A stretch of DNA of 64,000 bases, from assembly GCF_003432385.1 (NCBI RefSeq), contig NZ_CP031841.1:4216165-4280164 (forward strand), given 5' to 3'. This DNA comes from Breoghania sp. L-A4 (lineage in GTDB: Bacteria > Pseudomonadota > Alphaproteobacteria > Rhizobiales > Stappiaceae). Shown one piece after another: positions 46,842 to 59,080 of the stretch (its first letter is position 1; each line of letters begins with the position of its first letter). A program made the translations under genes and the position numbers. The notes under the pieces are model-generated. The model saw nothing but the letters and a program-made list of their open reading frames with translations. It ran no database searches and was not told where the DNA came from.

Positions 46842-48188
46842 TCAGGCGGCGACGTTGGAGACCGCGGCGCAGATGTCATCGACAACCGCGTTGACGAGCG
46901 TTTCGTCATCGCCCTCGCCCATCACGCGGATCAGCGGTTCGGTGCCCGAGGGCCGGATGACCAGGCGGCCGGAGTTGCCCAGCCGAAGGCCGGCATCGGC
47001 AATGACATGCTTGACCGCTTCGTCGTCCAGCGGCGCGCCGGAGGAGATCCGGACGTTCTTCATGATCTGCGGCACCGGCTCGAACCGGCGGCACACGTCG
47101 GAGACCGAGCGGCCCTCCTGCTGCACCACGGCCAGCACCTGCAGCGCCGCCACCAGCCCGTCGCCGGTGGTCGAGAAGTCGGACAGGATGATGTGGCCCG
47201 ACTGCTCGCCGCCGACGTTGTGGCCATGCTGGCGCATGTGCTCGGCCACGTGGCGGTCACCCACCTTCGTGCGCACCAGCGACAGGCCGTGGCCCGCGAG
47301 ATAGCGTTCCAGGCCGAGATTGGACATGACGGTGGCGACGATGCCCGGCTGCGTCAGCCGTCCCGCCTTCTGCCAGCTTTCCGCGACAACGGCCATCAAC
47401 TGATCGCCATCGACGACCTCGCCCTTCTCGTCGACGAGGATTACCCGGTCGGCGTCGCCATCGAGCGCGATGCCGATATCGGCGCGCAGCTCCTGAACCT
47501 TCTTCTGAAGAGCGGCGGTGGAGGTGGAGCCGCAATCCTTGTTGATGTTGATGCCGTCCGGGTCGACGCCGATGGAAAACACCTCCGCGCCCAGCTCCCA
47601 CAGCGCCAGCGGCGCAACCTTGTAGGCGGCGCCGTTGGCGCAGTCGATCACCACGCGAAGCCCCTCGAGGCTCATGTTGCGCGGCAGCGTGCGCTTGGCG
47701 AACTCGACGTAACGATCGTGCACGCCGTCGACGCGCTTGGCGCGGCCCAGATCGGAGGGGCCGGCGAGCTCACCCGACATGTCGCTCTCGATCAGGCGCT
47801 CGATGCGGGCTTCGACCTCGTCCGACAACTTGAAGCCGTCGGGTCCGAATATCTTGATGCCATTGTCCTCGAACGAATTGTGCGAGGCGGAGATCATCAC
47901 GCCGATATCGGAGCGCAAGCTCCGCGTCAGCATGGCCACGCCCGGCGTCGGAATGGGCCCGAGCTGAAACACGTCCATTCCGGCGGAGGTGAAGCCGGCC
48001 ACCAGCGCCGTCTCGATCATGTAACCCGACAGCCGCGTGTCCTTGCCGATCACCACGCGATGGCGATGACCGCCGTTGCGGAACACCACGCCCGCGGCCA
48101 TACCCACCTTCATGGCGATTTCCGGCGTGATGGGCCAGCGGTTGGCCTGCCCGCGAATTCCATCCGTGCCGAAATAACTGCGTGTCAT
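46842..48188 (-). CDS. glmM: Phosphoglucosamine mutase
   Basis: 448 residues, the usual length. The phosphoserine is Ser102 in [13 protein letters not shown]. The magnesium loop is LDGDADR and the C-terminal phosphate site [12 protein letters not shown]. It converts glucosamine-6-phosphate to glucosamine-1-phosphate for peptidoglycan and LPS. ATG 48188 matches the family start. It lies downstream of ftsH, but a terminator separates them. Confidence 0.96.
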   Translation of the reverse strand: MTRSYFGTDGIRGQANRWPITPEIAMKVGMAAGVVFRNGGHRHRVVIGKDTRLSGYMIETALVAGFTSAGMDVFQLGPIPTPGVAMLTRSLRSDIGVMISASHNSFEDNGIKIFGPDGFKLSDEVEARIERLIESDMSGELAGPSDLGRAKRVDGVHDRYVEFAKRTLPRNMSLEGLRVVIDCANGAAYKVAPLALWELGAEVFSIGVDPDGININKDCGSTSTAALQKKVQELRADIGIALDGDADRVILVDEKGEVVDGDQLMAVVAESWQKAGRLTQPGIVATVMSNLGLERYLAGHGLSLVRTKVGDRHVAEHMRQHGHNVGGEQSGHIILSDFSTTGDGLVAALQVLAVVQQEGRSVSDVCRRFEPVPQIMKNVRISSGAPLDDEAVKHVIADAGLRLGNSGRLVIRPSGTEPLIRVMGEGDDETLVNAVVDDICAAVSNVAA

Positions 48189-48319
48189 CGCTTCGCCGTG
48201 TCCAGTGGTTTGGGTGTTGTTTTTAATACTGCGTATTCTAGCAAGGATTGGTTCAAAAATTGTTTTCTTCTGTGACAGACGTGAACGCCGCGCGATCCTC
48301 CGCCCGTTCCCGCTCATAG

Positions 48320-48346
48320 AAAAGGACCCGGCTGCGAGCCGGGTCC
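48320..48346 (-). terminator. Intrinsic terminator of ftsH
   Basis: Stem GGACCCGGCT (48324-48333) and AGCCGGGTCC (48337-48346), then four U residues on the minus strand. It lies between the ftsH stop and glmM. Confidence 0.85.
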
Positions 48347-48378
48347 TTGTACTTTCTGTCAGGGCGAATACGCCGCCA

Positions 48379-50301
<1,923 letters not shown>

Positions 50302-50414
50302 ATCGACCCTTTTGCCGCCTGCGGGCGGCAGTAATATCTGTCACATGTCGCGACCACCTGCCCACAAGATAGGCCGCGGCATGCCAGCGGACAAGACGCG
50401 CATGATGAATGGGT

Positions 50415-51839
50415 TCATGTCTTTTTTTTGTTAAGAGGCGGCAGGATACCGCGCCCTTCGTTAAAATTCACAAGACCCTCTGTGAATTCAACGATGCGGC
50501 GCGCCAGCCGCGCCGTCATTTGCGGCAACGCGTCGCGCGTGCACCAGCCCCCGCCATGGCTCCGCATCCGCCTGCGCGCGCGCCGGCAGGACGAACCCCG
50601 GCAACGCCACAAGCGCGCCGCCGGCGAAGATCGCGGGCGCGCTGTCGAACACCGCGCGCGGCCAGCCGTCCTGCGGATCCAGGCCCGCACGACGCAAGCC
50701 GCCTTCCCCAGCGCCGCGACCCGCACGCCCTCCGAGGCAGCCTCTTCCAGCGAGACCTGGAAACGCCGGTCCCAGACGCCGCGCTCGCCGGGCGCCAGAT
50801 CGAGCGCCCGCGGCGGGTTGCGTCCGGCCTCGCGGCAGATCAGCACCGCGCCCTTGCGGCGCAGCAGGAGACAGTCGCCAAGCGTCCGCGTCACCGATGC
50901 CTCACCGGAGGGATCCGTCAGCGCGGCGACGGCACCCTCGAGCGCGCTCAGCCGCGGAACGTATGCCGCGCCGGAGCAATCGCGCACCAGCCGCGCGAAC
51001 AGCCGCAACACGATCTCCTCCGGCAGTCCTTCAAGCGCCGTAAGATCAAAGCGGCACGGACCGGCCTCATGGCGCTCCACATGCGCGCGCATCACCGCGC
51101 CGACCCAGCTGTCCAGCGCGTCGGCCGCCCGCTTCATCGACCGCGCGGTCGCCGCCAGACGCTCCGCGCCCAGCCCCGCCTCCTCCAGCACCGGCAGCAG
51201 CGCGCGCATGGCAACCCGGCGATATCGCGGATCGGCATTGGAGGGATCCTCGCACCAGTCCAGATTCGCGGCGCGCAGGCTCGCGACCAGCCGCGCCTTG
51301 GGCAGATCCAGAAGCGGCCTGCAGATGGTCACGCCGTCACGCGTGCTTGATGGCGCCATGGCCGCGAGCCCGTAGGCGCCGCTGCCGCGCGCCAGCCTGT
51401 CGAGAAAGGTTTCCGCCTGATCGTCGCGATGATGGGCCAGCACCAGCGCGTCGGCGCCGCAGGCACGCATCGCGTCGCGCATCAGCGCGAACCGCGCGTC
51501 GCGCGCCGCCTTCTGGATGCCGGAGGCGGGCTTGTCGCCCTCCCAGCGCAAAATACGGTGTTCAAGGCCGCAGAAAGCGCAACGCCGGGCGACGGCAAGC
51601 GCCTCATCGGCCGCCTCCGGCCGCAGCCCGTGATCGACGGTGAAGACGATTGCGTCGGGCACGCGCGCCTGCCGGGATCGCCATTGCTGGAAAAAATGCA
51701 GAAGAGCGGAGGAATCCGCGCCGCCGGAGACGGCCAGCGCCAGTTTTCGACATTGCCGAAGCGGCGCGAACACGGCGTCGATCTCGTGTTCCGCGAGCGG
51801 GCCGTCAGACGGCCCCGGCGCGTCAGGAACAACCGGCAC
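50415..51839 (-). CDS. tilS: tRNA(Ile)-lysidine synthetase
   Basis: 474 residues from a GTG at 51839, which has GGAG 8 bases upstream and overlaps the end of cpoB by 17 bases. The PP-loop ATP motif is AVSGGADSSALL, and HHRDDQAETFLDRLARGSGAYGLAAM is a TilS signature. It changes cytidine 34 of tRNA-Ile to lysidine, so it is essential. The longer frame to 51950 would run deep into cpoB and lacks family sequence. Confidence 0.92.
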   Translation of the reverse strand: MPVVPDAPGPSDGPLAEHEIDAVFAPLRQCRKLALAVSGGADSSALLHFFQQWRSRQARVPDAIVFTVDHGLRPEAADEALAVARRCAFCGLEHRILRWEGDKPASGIQKAARDARFALMRDAMRACGADALVLAHHRDDQAETFLDRLARGSGAYGLAAMAPSSTRDGVTICRPLLDLPKARLVASLRAANLDWCEDPSNADPRYRRVAMRALLPVLEEAGLGAERLAATARSMKRAADALDSWVGAVMRAHVERHEAGPCRFDLTALEGLPEEIVLRLFARLVRDCSGAAYVPRLSALEGAVAALTDPSGEASVTRTLGDCLLLRRKGAVLICREAGRNPPRALDLAPGERGVWDRRFQVSLEEAASEGVRVAALGKAACVVRAWIRRTAGRARCSTARPRSSPAARLWRCRGSSCRRARRRMRSHGGGWCTRDALPQMTARLARRIVEFTEGLVNFNEGRGILPPLNKKKT

Positions 51840-52797
51840 TCTTCTGCTCCGCCCGCGCGCGGTTGAGCACCGCCGGCGCGCCATCGGGATATTTGGCCAG
51901 AAGCTCGGAATAGGTGGCGCAAGCCGCATCACCCTGACCGAGGCTGCCAAGCGACAAGCCGAGCTTCAGCAGGCTGTCGGGCGCCTTCCCGGTTTCGGGG
52001 TAGTCCGTATAGGTCTTGAGAAACGCGTCCGCCGCCTCGCGGTACTGGCCGCTGCCGTAGTAGCTCTCGCCCATCCAGTATTGCGCGTTCGAGGCCAGCG
52101 GATCATCGGGATAATCGTTGAGGAACTGCTGAAAGCTCTGGATGGCCTGCGCATAATCGCCGTTCAGCACCTGATTGTAGGCGCGATCGTAGTCATCGCG
52201 CGCAATCCCCGTGGTCGGGGCCAGAACAAGCTGGCCGATGGCGTCGCCATCCGTGGCCGCCGGGTCGTCGGAGCCGCGCACGCCGGGAAGCGCCTCGCCC
52301 GGCCGCCCTCCGGCATTCGCCGAGCCGGTGGCGAGAGCGGAAAGATCAAGAGGCCGGCCCGAGGGGAGCGGAAGATCACCGCCGCCGGTGCGTGCGGCCT
52401 CACGCTGCTCGATTTCACCGAGCGACTGGGGCGGCGCGCCAAGTTGCGCCGAGCCCGCGGTGTTGATGTTGCCCTGAGAGCCTTGCGGGCTCTGGGACGG
52501 GCTCACCTCGGAACGGCTGCGCGGGGCGCCTCCGCCTTCCAGTTCCTGGAACCGGAACTCGGTGTCTTCCTGCGCGCGCCTGAGCTGATCCTGAAGCTCG
52601 CGCACCTGGTGGCTCAGTTCCTCGATCTGGCCGGTCAGCGCCCGCATTTGCTCCTCGACGCGGTTGATCCGGACCACCGCTTCCCCTTCGTTGCGCGACG
52701 AGGAACCGAAAAACCCACCCTGCGCCATCGCCGGCGTCGCCAGCATCGCCGCCAGAAGCATTCCGGCAAGGGCGCGTAGATAAACGTTCATCTGCAT
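51823..52797 (-). CDS. cpoB: Tol-Pal system protein CpoB/YbgF
   Basis: 324 residues from ATG 52797, preceded by GGAAG. A signal peptide (LLAAMLATPAMAQ) precedes a coiled coil (about 45-90, rich in EELSHQVRELQDQLRRAQ) that forms trimers. A low-complexity linker and TPR repeats in the C-terminal third (DYDRAYNQVLNGDYAQAIQSFQQFLNDYPDD) follow. It is a periplasmic partner coordinating Tol-Pal and peptidoglycan synthesis during division. Confidence 0.92.
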   Translation of the reverse strand: MQMNVYLRALAGMLLAAMLATPAMAQGGFFGSSSRNEGEAVVRINRVEEQMRALTGQIEELSHQVRELQDQLRRAQEDTEFRFQELEGGGAPRSRSEVSPSQSPQGSQGNINTAGSAQLGAPPQSLGEIEQREAARTGGGDLPLPSGRPLDLSALATGSANAGGRPGEALPGVRGSDDPAATDGDAIGQLVLAPTTGIARDDYDRAYNQVLNGDYAQAIQSFQQFLNDYPDDPLASNAQYWMGESYYGSGQYREAADAFLKTYTDYPETGKAPDSLLKLGLSLGSLGQGDAACATYSELLAKYPDGAPAVLNRARAEQKSAGCS

Positions 52798-52911
52798 CTC
52801 GTACTTCCGTGGCTGTCTGCGCGATACCATGACCTAGCATAAGTCGCCGGGACTTCGGCTAAAATTTGACGCGCCGCGCCGCGTCCGGATGCTTGCCGGA
52901 AATCCGGGCAC

Positions 52912-52941
52912 AAAAAAACCGGCGGCCGAAAGGCCGCCGGT
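52912..52941 (-). terminator. Intrinsic terminator of pal
   Basis: Stem ACCGGCGGCC/GGCCGCCGGT with loop GAAA, flanked by seven A residues at 52912-52918 that give a U-run on the minus strand. Confidence 0.9.
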
Positions 52942-52975
52942 TCGTAGTATTGAATGCGTCAGGCGATCCGTTCGA

Positions 52976-53464
52976 TCAGCTTCCCGCGTTGTTGATCACG
53001 GTCACCGCGCGGCGGTTCTGCGACCAGCAGGAGATGTCGTTGCACACCGCCACGGGGCGTTCCTTGCCGTAGGAGATCGTCCGCATCCGGGTTGCCGGGA
53101 CACCCTGGCTGACCAGATAGTCCCGCGCGGCTGTCGCCCGGCGGGCGCCCAGCGCGATGTTGTACTGTCGCGTGCCGCGCTCGTCGGCGTGGCCTTCGAT
53201 CGTGACGGCGTATTTCGAATACTTCTGCAACCAGCGCGCCTGAAGATCGAGCGTTGCGCGACCTTCCGGCGTCAGGTCCGAGCTATCGACCGTGAAAAGC
53301 ACGCGATCGCCCACGTTGACGACAAAGTCCTGCGCCGTGCCCGGCGTAACCGCGCTGTTGGCAATGCTGTCCGGTCGAGTCTGCGCGCAGGCAGCAACAC
53401 TGAGAGCGGCCGCGACAAGCGCGACAAATCGAATTCCACGCATGAAAGTCCCGTTCGTCTTCAT
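52976..53464 (-). CDS. pal: Peptidoglycan-associated lipoprotein
   Basis: 162 residues. The lipobox LSVAAC places the lipidated cysteine at residue 26. The OmpA-like domain (about 50-160) has the peptidoglycan-binding motif VTIEGHADERGTRQYNIALGARRA. It anchors the outer membrane to the wall and interacts with TolB. It lies in the order tolB-pal-cpoB and has its own terminator. Confidence 0.96.
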   Translation of the reverse strand: MKTNGTFMRGIRFVALVAAALSVAACAQTRPDSIANSAVTPGTAQDFVVNVGDRVLFTVDSSDLTPEGRATLDLQARWLQKYSKYAVTIEGHADERGTRQYNIALGARRATAARDYLVSQGVPATRMRTISYGKERPVAVCNDISCWSQNRRAVTVINNAGS

Positions 53465-53651
53465 AATTCCCGCAACTCCTGACCCCCACCGCCCCTCTAG
53501 GGTTAAAGATACCCTATCGCGGGATGGTTAAGCAGCCGTTGGCGGAAATGGTTAACCAAACATTAATCCGCGACGACGCCGATTTTCATTTTCCGAGACG
53601 GACGGCCGTTTCGCCGCCGTCTCGTGTTCGTGCGAGGGTAGGCCCCCGACC

Positions 53652-55009
53652 CTATTCGATCAAGGGCGACCAGGCGGGGTCGGAGGCGAAAGCCGCCGTG
53701 CCCACGCGCTGTTCATTGTACCCGGTAAGATCCACGGTCCACAATTGCGGCCCGCCATTGGCGCCCGGCGTGTCGCGGAAGAACATCAGCACCCGGCCGT
53801 TGGGCGCCCATGTCGGTCCCTCGTTGTGGAAGCCTTCCGTGAGGATCCGCTCACCCGAGCCGTCGGGCCGCATGACGCCGATCATGAAGCGGCCCTGGTG
53901 CTGCTTGGTAAAGGCGATGAGATCGCCGCGCGGCGACCACACGGGGTGGAGTAGTGACCCGGCCCAAAGCTGATCCGGTTGGGCGCGCTGCCGTCGGCAT
54001 TCATCACGTAGAGCTGCTGGCTGCCGCCACGGTCGGATTCAAAGACGATCTGACTGCCATCGGGCGAATAGGACGGACTGGTGTCGATGGAAGCCGAATT
54101 GGTCAGCCGCGTCTTGTTGCGCGAACGCAGGTCCATCAGGTAGATGTTGGCGTTGCCCTCCTGCTGCAGGCTCATGACGATGCGCTGGCCATCCGGCGAG
54201 AACCGGGGCGCAAAGGTCATGTTGGGGAAGTTGCCGACAACCTCGCGCTGACCCGTCTCGATATTGAGCAGATACACGCGCGGCTCGCCGCCCGCATAGG
54301 ACATGTAGGTGACTTCCTGGCTGGTCGGCGAGAACCGAGGCGTCAGCACCAGATCGTCGCCGGACGTCAGATAGCGCACGTTGGCGCCGTCCTGATCCAT
54401 GATCGCCAGCCGCTTGACACGCTTGTCCTTCGGACCGGTCTCGTCGATGAAGACGACGCGCGTGTCGAAATAGCCCTTCTCGCCGGTCAGCCGCTCGTAG
54501 ATCGCGTCCGCGATGATATGCGCCAGCCGCCGCCAGTGCTTGGGCGTGGTGAAATACTGCTGACCCACCATCTGTTCGCCGGCGAAGACGTCCCACAGGC
54601 GGAATTCCGCACGCAATCGACCGTCGCCCTGGGTGGTGATGGTGCCGGACACCAGAGCCTGGGCCGCAATGATCCGCCAGTCGCCGAAACGCGGCTGGGT
54701 GTTCACGTCCATGTCTTTCTGGATGAAGCTCTTCGGATCGAGCGGGCGGAACAGGCCGGAGCGTTTCAGATCCGCCACAACCACACCGACAATATCGGCG
54801 GAGATCTTCGAATCCACGCCGCCAAAGGTCGGAATGGCGATCGGCAGCGGCTCGATGTTGCCGCCGCGAATATCGATTTCCACCAACGCACTGGCCGGCC
54901 GCGCCAGCGCCGCCGCCATCAGGACCGCCAGCGCCAGCGTGCGCGCCACCCGGGCCGCGAAGAGCCCGCTCGCGCCGGTCATCCGGCCAAATTTACTAAA
55001 CTGCATCAT
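53652..55009 (-). CDS. tolB: Tol-Pal system protein TolB, frameshifted
   Basis: About 452 residues when repaired. ATG 55009 starts a signal peptide ([20 protein letters not shown]). The N-terminal domain is followed by the six-bladed propeller, with repeats such as [25 protein letters not shown] and [11 protein letters not shown]. The break is at GGGG 53943-53946 between FGPGHYSTP and WSPRGD, and one base restores it. TolB bridges TolA and Pal in the periplasm. It is almost always retained, so an error is likely. Confidence 0.93.
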
Positions 55010-55096
55010 CGACAGATACCTCGTGTCGTCTTCGCGTTTCTCGTCCCTGCAGCCAATCAACGCGCGCCTCGCCGCTTCGTTCAAATCGGAGCGCGC

Positions 55097-56083
55097 TCAA
55101 TAGGCCTGCTTCGGATAGAAATTGACCACCACAGTGCTCCAACCGTTCACACCGCCGAATTTGTCGCGCGGCAGGAACGCGAACGTCTCTTCCTGGTCGA
55201 CCCGGCTGACCGCAGTCACGGCCGCCCGGGCCAGCGCGTCGAATTTCGGATACGAATGCGAATTGATGACCTGCGGCCGCCCCACAAGGCGCCCGTCCTG
55301 GGACAGGCTGAACTGGATCGTGATATTCAGATCGTCCGGATAGTCGTCGCCCCAGTAGTAAAACCTCTGACGGATCTTTGTAATCAGCAACTCCATTTCG
55401 CTGGCCGTCAGCCGGCCGGTGTCCTTCGACAGCTGGCTGCCCAGCGACGCGGGCTCCGGGCTTGGCTCGGCCGCTCCGCCGCGCGGCTCGACCTTGTTGA
55501 GCAGCGCCGCGATGTTGTTGGGATCGAATTTCTTCTCCGGCTTCTCGGGCGTATCCGGGGTCCGCGGCGTCTGCGGCATCGCCTTGGCGACCTGCACCGG
55601 TTTCGGCGGCGTCGGCTTGGTGCGCGGCGTGACCTTCACGGGCTCGGGCACCGGCTCCGGCTTGGCCGCCTCGACAACGGGCTCCTTCGCCGGCTCGGGC
55701 TCCGCCTGCGGTTCCGGCGCGGGCGCAGGTTCGCTGACAGGCTCCGGCTCGGGTGTGGGCGCCGGTTCGGCGACAGGCTCGGGCGCGGGTTCCGGCGCGG
55801 GCGGCGGGGCGTTCGTCGCCTCCCTGGCGGGCGTGTCGCCGGGCTTTTCGGCCTCTGTCGGTGTTTCGGACGGCTTCTTTGCCGGCTCCGGCCGGGCTTC
55901 CTCGCGTTGTTCGGCATCCCGCGCGCCGATGCGCAGACGCGTTATGTCCTCGATGGGCACCAGATCAACGGGCAGGGACTCGACGTTGGCCACCTCAAAG
56001 CGCTCCGCCGCCGGAAGCGCCACGAGCCCCCATGCGAGAATGGCCAGATGACCCACCGCCGATGCCACGAACCCCGCGCGCAT
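55097..56083 (-). CDS. tolA: TolA, TonB-like energy-transducing protein
   Basis: 328 residues. One membrane helix near 5-23 (FVASAVGHLAILAWGLVAL) is followed by a long Pro/Glu/Ala linker (about 60-190) that spans the periplasm. The TonB/TolA C-terminal domain starts near 240 (LLITKIRQRFYYWGDDYPDDLNITI). It transmits proton-motive force from TolQR to TolB-Pal. The start is 2 bases from the tolR stop. Confidence 0.9.
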   Translation of the reverse strand: MRAGFVASAVGHLAILAWGLVALPAAERFEVANVESLPVDLVPIEDITRLRIGARDAEQREEARPEPAKKPSETPTEAEKPGDTPAREATNAPPPAPEPAPEPVAEPAPTPEPEPVSEPAPAPEPQAEPEPAKEPVVEAAKPEPVPEPVKVTPRTKPTPPKPVQVAKAMPQTPRTPDTPEKPEKKFDPNNIAALLNKVEPRGGAAEPSPEPASLGSQLSKDTGRLTASEMELLITKIRQRFYYWGDDYPDDLNITIQFSLSQDGRLVGRPQVINSHSYPKFDALARAAVTAVSRVDQEETFAFLPRDKFGGVNGWSTVVVNFYPKQAY

Positions 56084-56085
56084 GG

Positions 56086-56535
56086 TCAGTTGCCCTGCTC
56101 CTCAAGCGTCACCAGACCGATGCGCGTGAATCCGGCCGCATTGATTCGTCCCATGATCCGCATCACCGTTCCGTAATCCGCGTCCCGGTCGCCGCGCACA
56201 TAGATGCGCTCTTCGTACCCATTGGCGGCGATCGCGATCAGCTTTTCGACAATTTCCGTCGGATCGATTTCCGTATCCTGGATGAACACCCCACCGTCAT
56301 TCTTCACCGAAATGGTGATCGGCTCGCTGTCACCTTGCAGCGGTTTGGCACGCGATTGGGGCAGATCAATGGGCACGCCAACCGTCAGCAGGGGCGCGGC
56401 CACCATGAAGATGATCAAGAGCACCAGCATCACGTCGACAAACGGCGTGACGTTGATCTCGCTCATTGGCTGATGACGGCGGCCGCGGCCGCGCCGCGAA
56501 CTCCGTCCCCCGCCCGTTCCCATTTGTGCTCCCAT
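56086..56535 (-). CDS. tolR: Biopolymer transport protein TolR
   Basis: 149 residues. An Arg-rich cytoplasmic tail is followed by NVTPFVDVMLVLLIIFMV with the proton-path aspartate Asp34, then the periplasmic dimerising domain (about 60-147). It forms the ion-conducting motor with TolQ. The gaps to tolQ (8 bases) and tolA (2 bases) show a tight operon. Confidence 0.96.
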   Translation of the reverse strand: MGAQMGTGGGRSSRRGRGRRHQPMSEINVTPFVDVMLVLLIIFMVAAPLLTVGVPIDLPQSRAKPLQGDSEPITISVKNDGGVFIQDTEIDPTEIVEKLIAIAANGYEERIYVRGDRDADYGTVMRIMGRINAAGFTRIGLVTLEEQGN

Positions 56536-56543
56536 GATTCAGT

Positions 56544-57257
<714 letters not shown>

Positions 57258-57585
57258 TCAAGGGACCTCTTGTCCGTGGCCAGCGCCGGGACATGGCTGG
57301 ACCGTTCTTCGCTTCAAACCATCAACGGCTCAAACGCGCATCCGGCCTTCTCGCCTGCTTCTGTGGCGATGGAATTTGGCGAAACCGGGGCTGAATCGCG
57401 GGTTCCTGTCCGATCGACCCCTGCACCGGGCATGCGGCATCGCACGCAGATCCCGCGGCGAACACCACGTCTACAAAGCCATCGTTATGGTTACGGAAGA
57501 CTTAAAATCGCGCCGGATCCAAGCGTTTCCCTTGGTCTTACGACGGAATTTCGCGCGATGACGGACGGAATGGCCACCTGGCCGG
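57258..57585. other. Spacer between ybgC and tolQ
   Basis: 328 bases with no gene I can support and no clear hairpin or repeat. It presumably carries the tolQ promoter. Confidence 0.5.
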
Positions 57586-58038
57586 CTATTGCTGCAGGCG
57601 CGCTGCCAGGTCCTTCGGCATGCGGCGCGGTTTTCCCTCCGCGTTGATCACCGCCGCCGTGACCCGCGCCTTGATCAGCACCTCGGCCCCGCGCCGCACT
57701 TCCTGGGCAAGCACCAGCCGCGCGCCGCGCGCCTGCTCGCACACGGTGTGCACTTCGAGCACGTCATCGATGCGAGCGGGCTTGAGAAAATCGATGTCCA
57801 TGTGCCGCACGGCAAACGCCAGACGCTCGCCGGCAAGGCCTGCGTCGAGTTGGTTGTGATGAATGCCGCACAGGCGCAGGAAATCGGAACGGCCCCGCTC
57901 CATGAACCGCAAGTACGACGCATGATAGACGACGCCGGAGAAATCCGTGTCCTCATAGTAGACGCGCACGGCCAGGAGGTGCCCCTCGCCGGTCAGGGCG
58001 CCGGCGAGATCCGGCCAGCGGTCATCGGGTCCGGTCAT
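57586..58038 (-). CDS. ybgC: Tol-Pal system-associated acyl-CoA thioesterase
   Basis: 150 residues from ATG 58038. Hotdog fold with the 4-hydroxybenzoyl-CoA thioesterase signature VYYEDTDFSGVVYHASYLRFMERGR and its catalytic aspartate. It hydrolyses short-chain or phospholipid-related acyl-CoA at the membrane and commonly precedes tolQ, as here. Confidence 0.93.
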   Translation of the reverse strand: MTGPDDRWPDLAGALTGEGHLLAVRVYYEDTDFSGVVYHASYLRFMERGRSDFLRLCGIHHNQLDAGLAGERLAFAVRHMDIDFLKPARIDDVLEVHTVCEQARGARLVLAQEVRRGAEVLIKARVTAAVINAEGKPRRMPKDLAARLQQ

Positions 58039-58297
58039 GCGTCCACTCCTCCTGTGTGCCGGGCGAACCCCGCCCATGGCATCGATCCCGCGTCATCCGG
58101 CAATCGGGCGGCCCCGTCAAGCCGCCCGGGTGTCTTCAGGCACCGATCGTCGCCGGGCGCCACCACCCGGCGCCGCAAGACAGACCATGGCCGGTTGTCT
58201 CCAAGTCCAACTCGCAAAAAAGATGATTATCGCGCCCGGCTTTGCTAAACCTGAGGCATCCGCAAAAACACCAAGGTCCTTTCAACGAGCACAAGCC

Positions 58298-59080
58298 ATG
58301 CCAATTTTCCATCATCCGGCGCGCGCCGTCCTGTTTGTCGCGTACCTGTTCGCTGCCTTCGCACCGCCGGCCGCCCATGCGCAAAATGCGTCCGTGACCC
58401 TGTCCGGCGAGGTCTGGGTCGACAACTGGTTCCAATTCTACGCGAACGGCAAGAAAGTGGCCCAGGACAGCGTTTCGATCCGCACCGAACGTTCGTTCAA
58501 CGCCGAGCGTTTCACCTTCAAGACCAAATTGCCGGTCACGCTTGCCTTCGAATTTCGCGATTTCATGCAGAATGAAACCGGGCTCGAATACATCGGCACC
58601 CGCCGGCAGCAGATGGGCGACGGCGGCGCAATCGCCCAGTTCACGGATACCAAGACAGGCAAGGTGATGGCGGTCACGAACAGTTCCTGGCGGTGTCTGA
58701 CCGTGCAGCACGCGCCCGTCGACAAGTCGTGCGCCAGGGAGCGCAATCCGACCGTCAACAAGGGTGCATGCAAGCAAAAGGTCGTCAGCCGGCCGAGCAA
58801 CTGGACCGCGCCGGGCTTCGACGACTCGCGCTGGCGCAAGGCCTCAACCCATTCGAAAAGCAGCGTGAGCCCGAAGGACGGCTACAACCGGATCCGCTGG
58901 TCGCGGTCGGCGAAATTCATCTGGGGCCCGGATCTCGAACGTGACAACATCGTGCTGTGCCGTCTGACGGTCGGGGATAGCGCGCCAAACGCAAAACGTC
59001 CGCCCGAAGACTTTCCGGGCGGACGATCTGTTCAACAGCCGCGGAGTGGTCAGGCGGCCTTGTCGTCGAGGAACGGATAA
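58298..59080 (+). CDS. Secreted protein of unknown function, C-terminus doubtful
   Basis: 260 residues from ATG 58298, with a signal peptide of about 25 (LFAAFAPPAAHAQN). The mature part looks like a beta-sandwich (VTLSGEVWVDNWFQFYANGKKVAQDSV) with a later Trp-rich module (SNWTAPGFDDSRWRKAS). Four cysteines lie between residues 140 and 230. I do not recognise the family with confidence. The last 35 codons run through the nemA terminator and into nemA, which is unnatural. One more G in 58973-58976 would end the gene at TAG 58978-58980. Confidence 0.7.
   Translation: MPIFHHPARAVLFVAYLFAAFAPPAAHAQNASVTLSGEVWVDNWFQFYANGKKVAQDSVSIRTERSFNAERFTFKTKLPVTLAFEFRDFMQNETGLEYIGTRRQQMGDGGAIAQFTDTKTGKVMAVTNSSWRCLTVQHAPVDKSCARERNPTVNKGACKQKVVSRPSNWTAPGFDDSRWRKASTHSKSSVSPKDGYNRIRWSRSAKFIWGPDLERDNIVLCRLTVGDSAPNAKRPPEDFPGGRSVQQPRSGQAALSSRNG
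58993..59025 (-). terminator. Terminator of nemA
   Basis: Stem CGTCCGCCCG (58997-59006) and CGGGCGGACG (59016-59025) followed on the minus strand by four U residues, 24 bases after the nemA stop. Confidence 0.82.

Noticed and set aside
53954..56176. A 740-codon open frame on the plus strand opposite tolB and tolA
   Set aside because: It is a GC-driven mirror of well-identified tol genes, is rich in Arg, Gly and His, and has no domain. The same applies to long opposite-strand frames over coxL (7770-9533), glmM (46629-48275) and ftsH (48847-50334).
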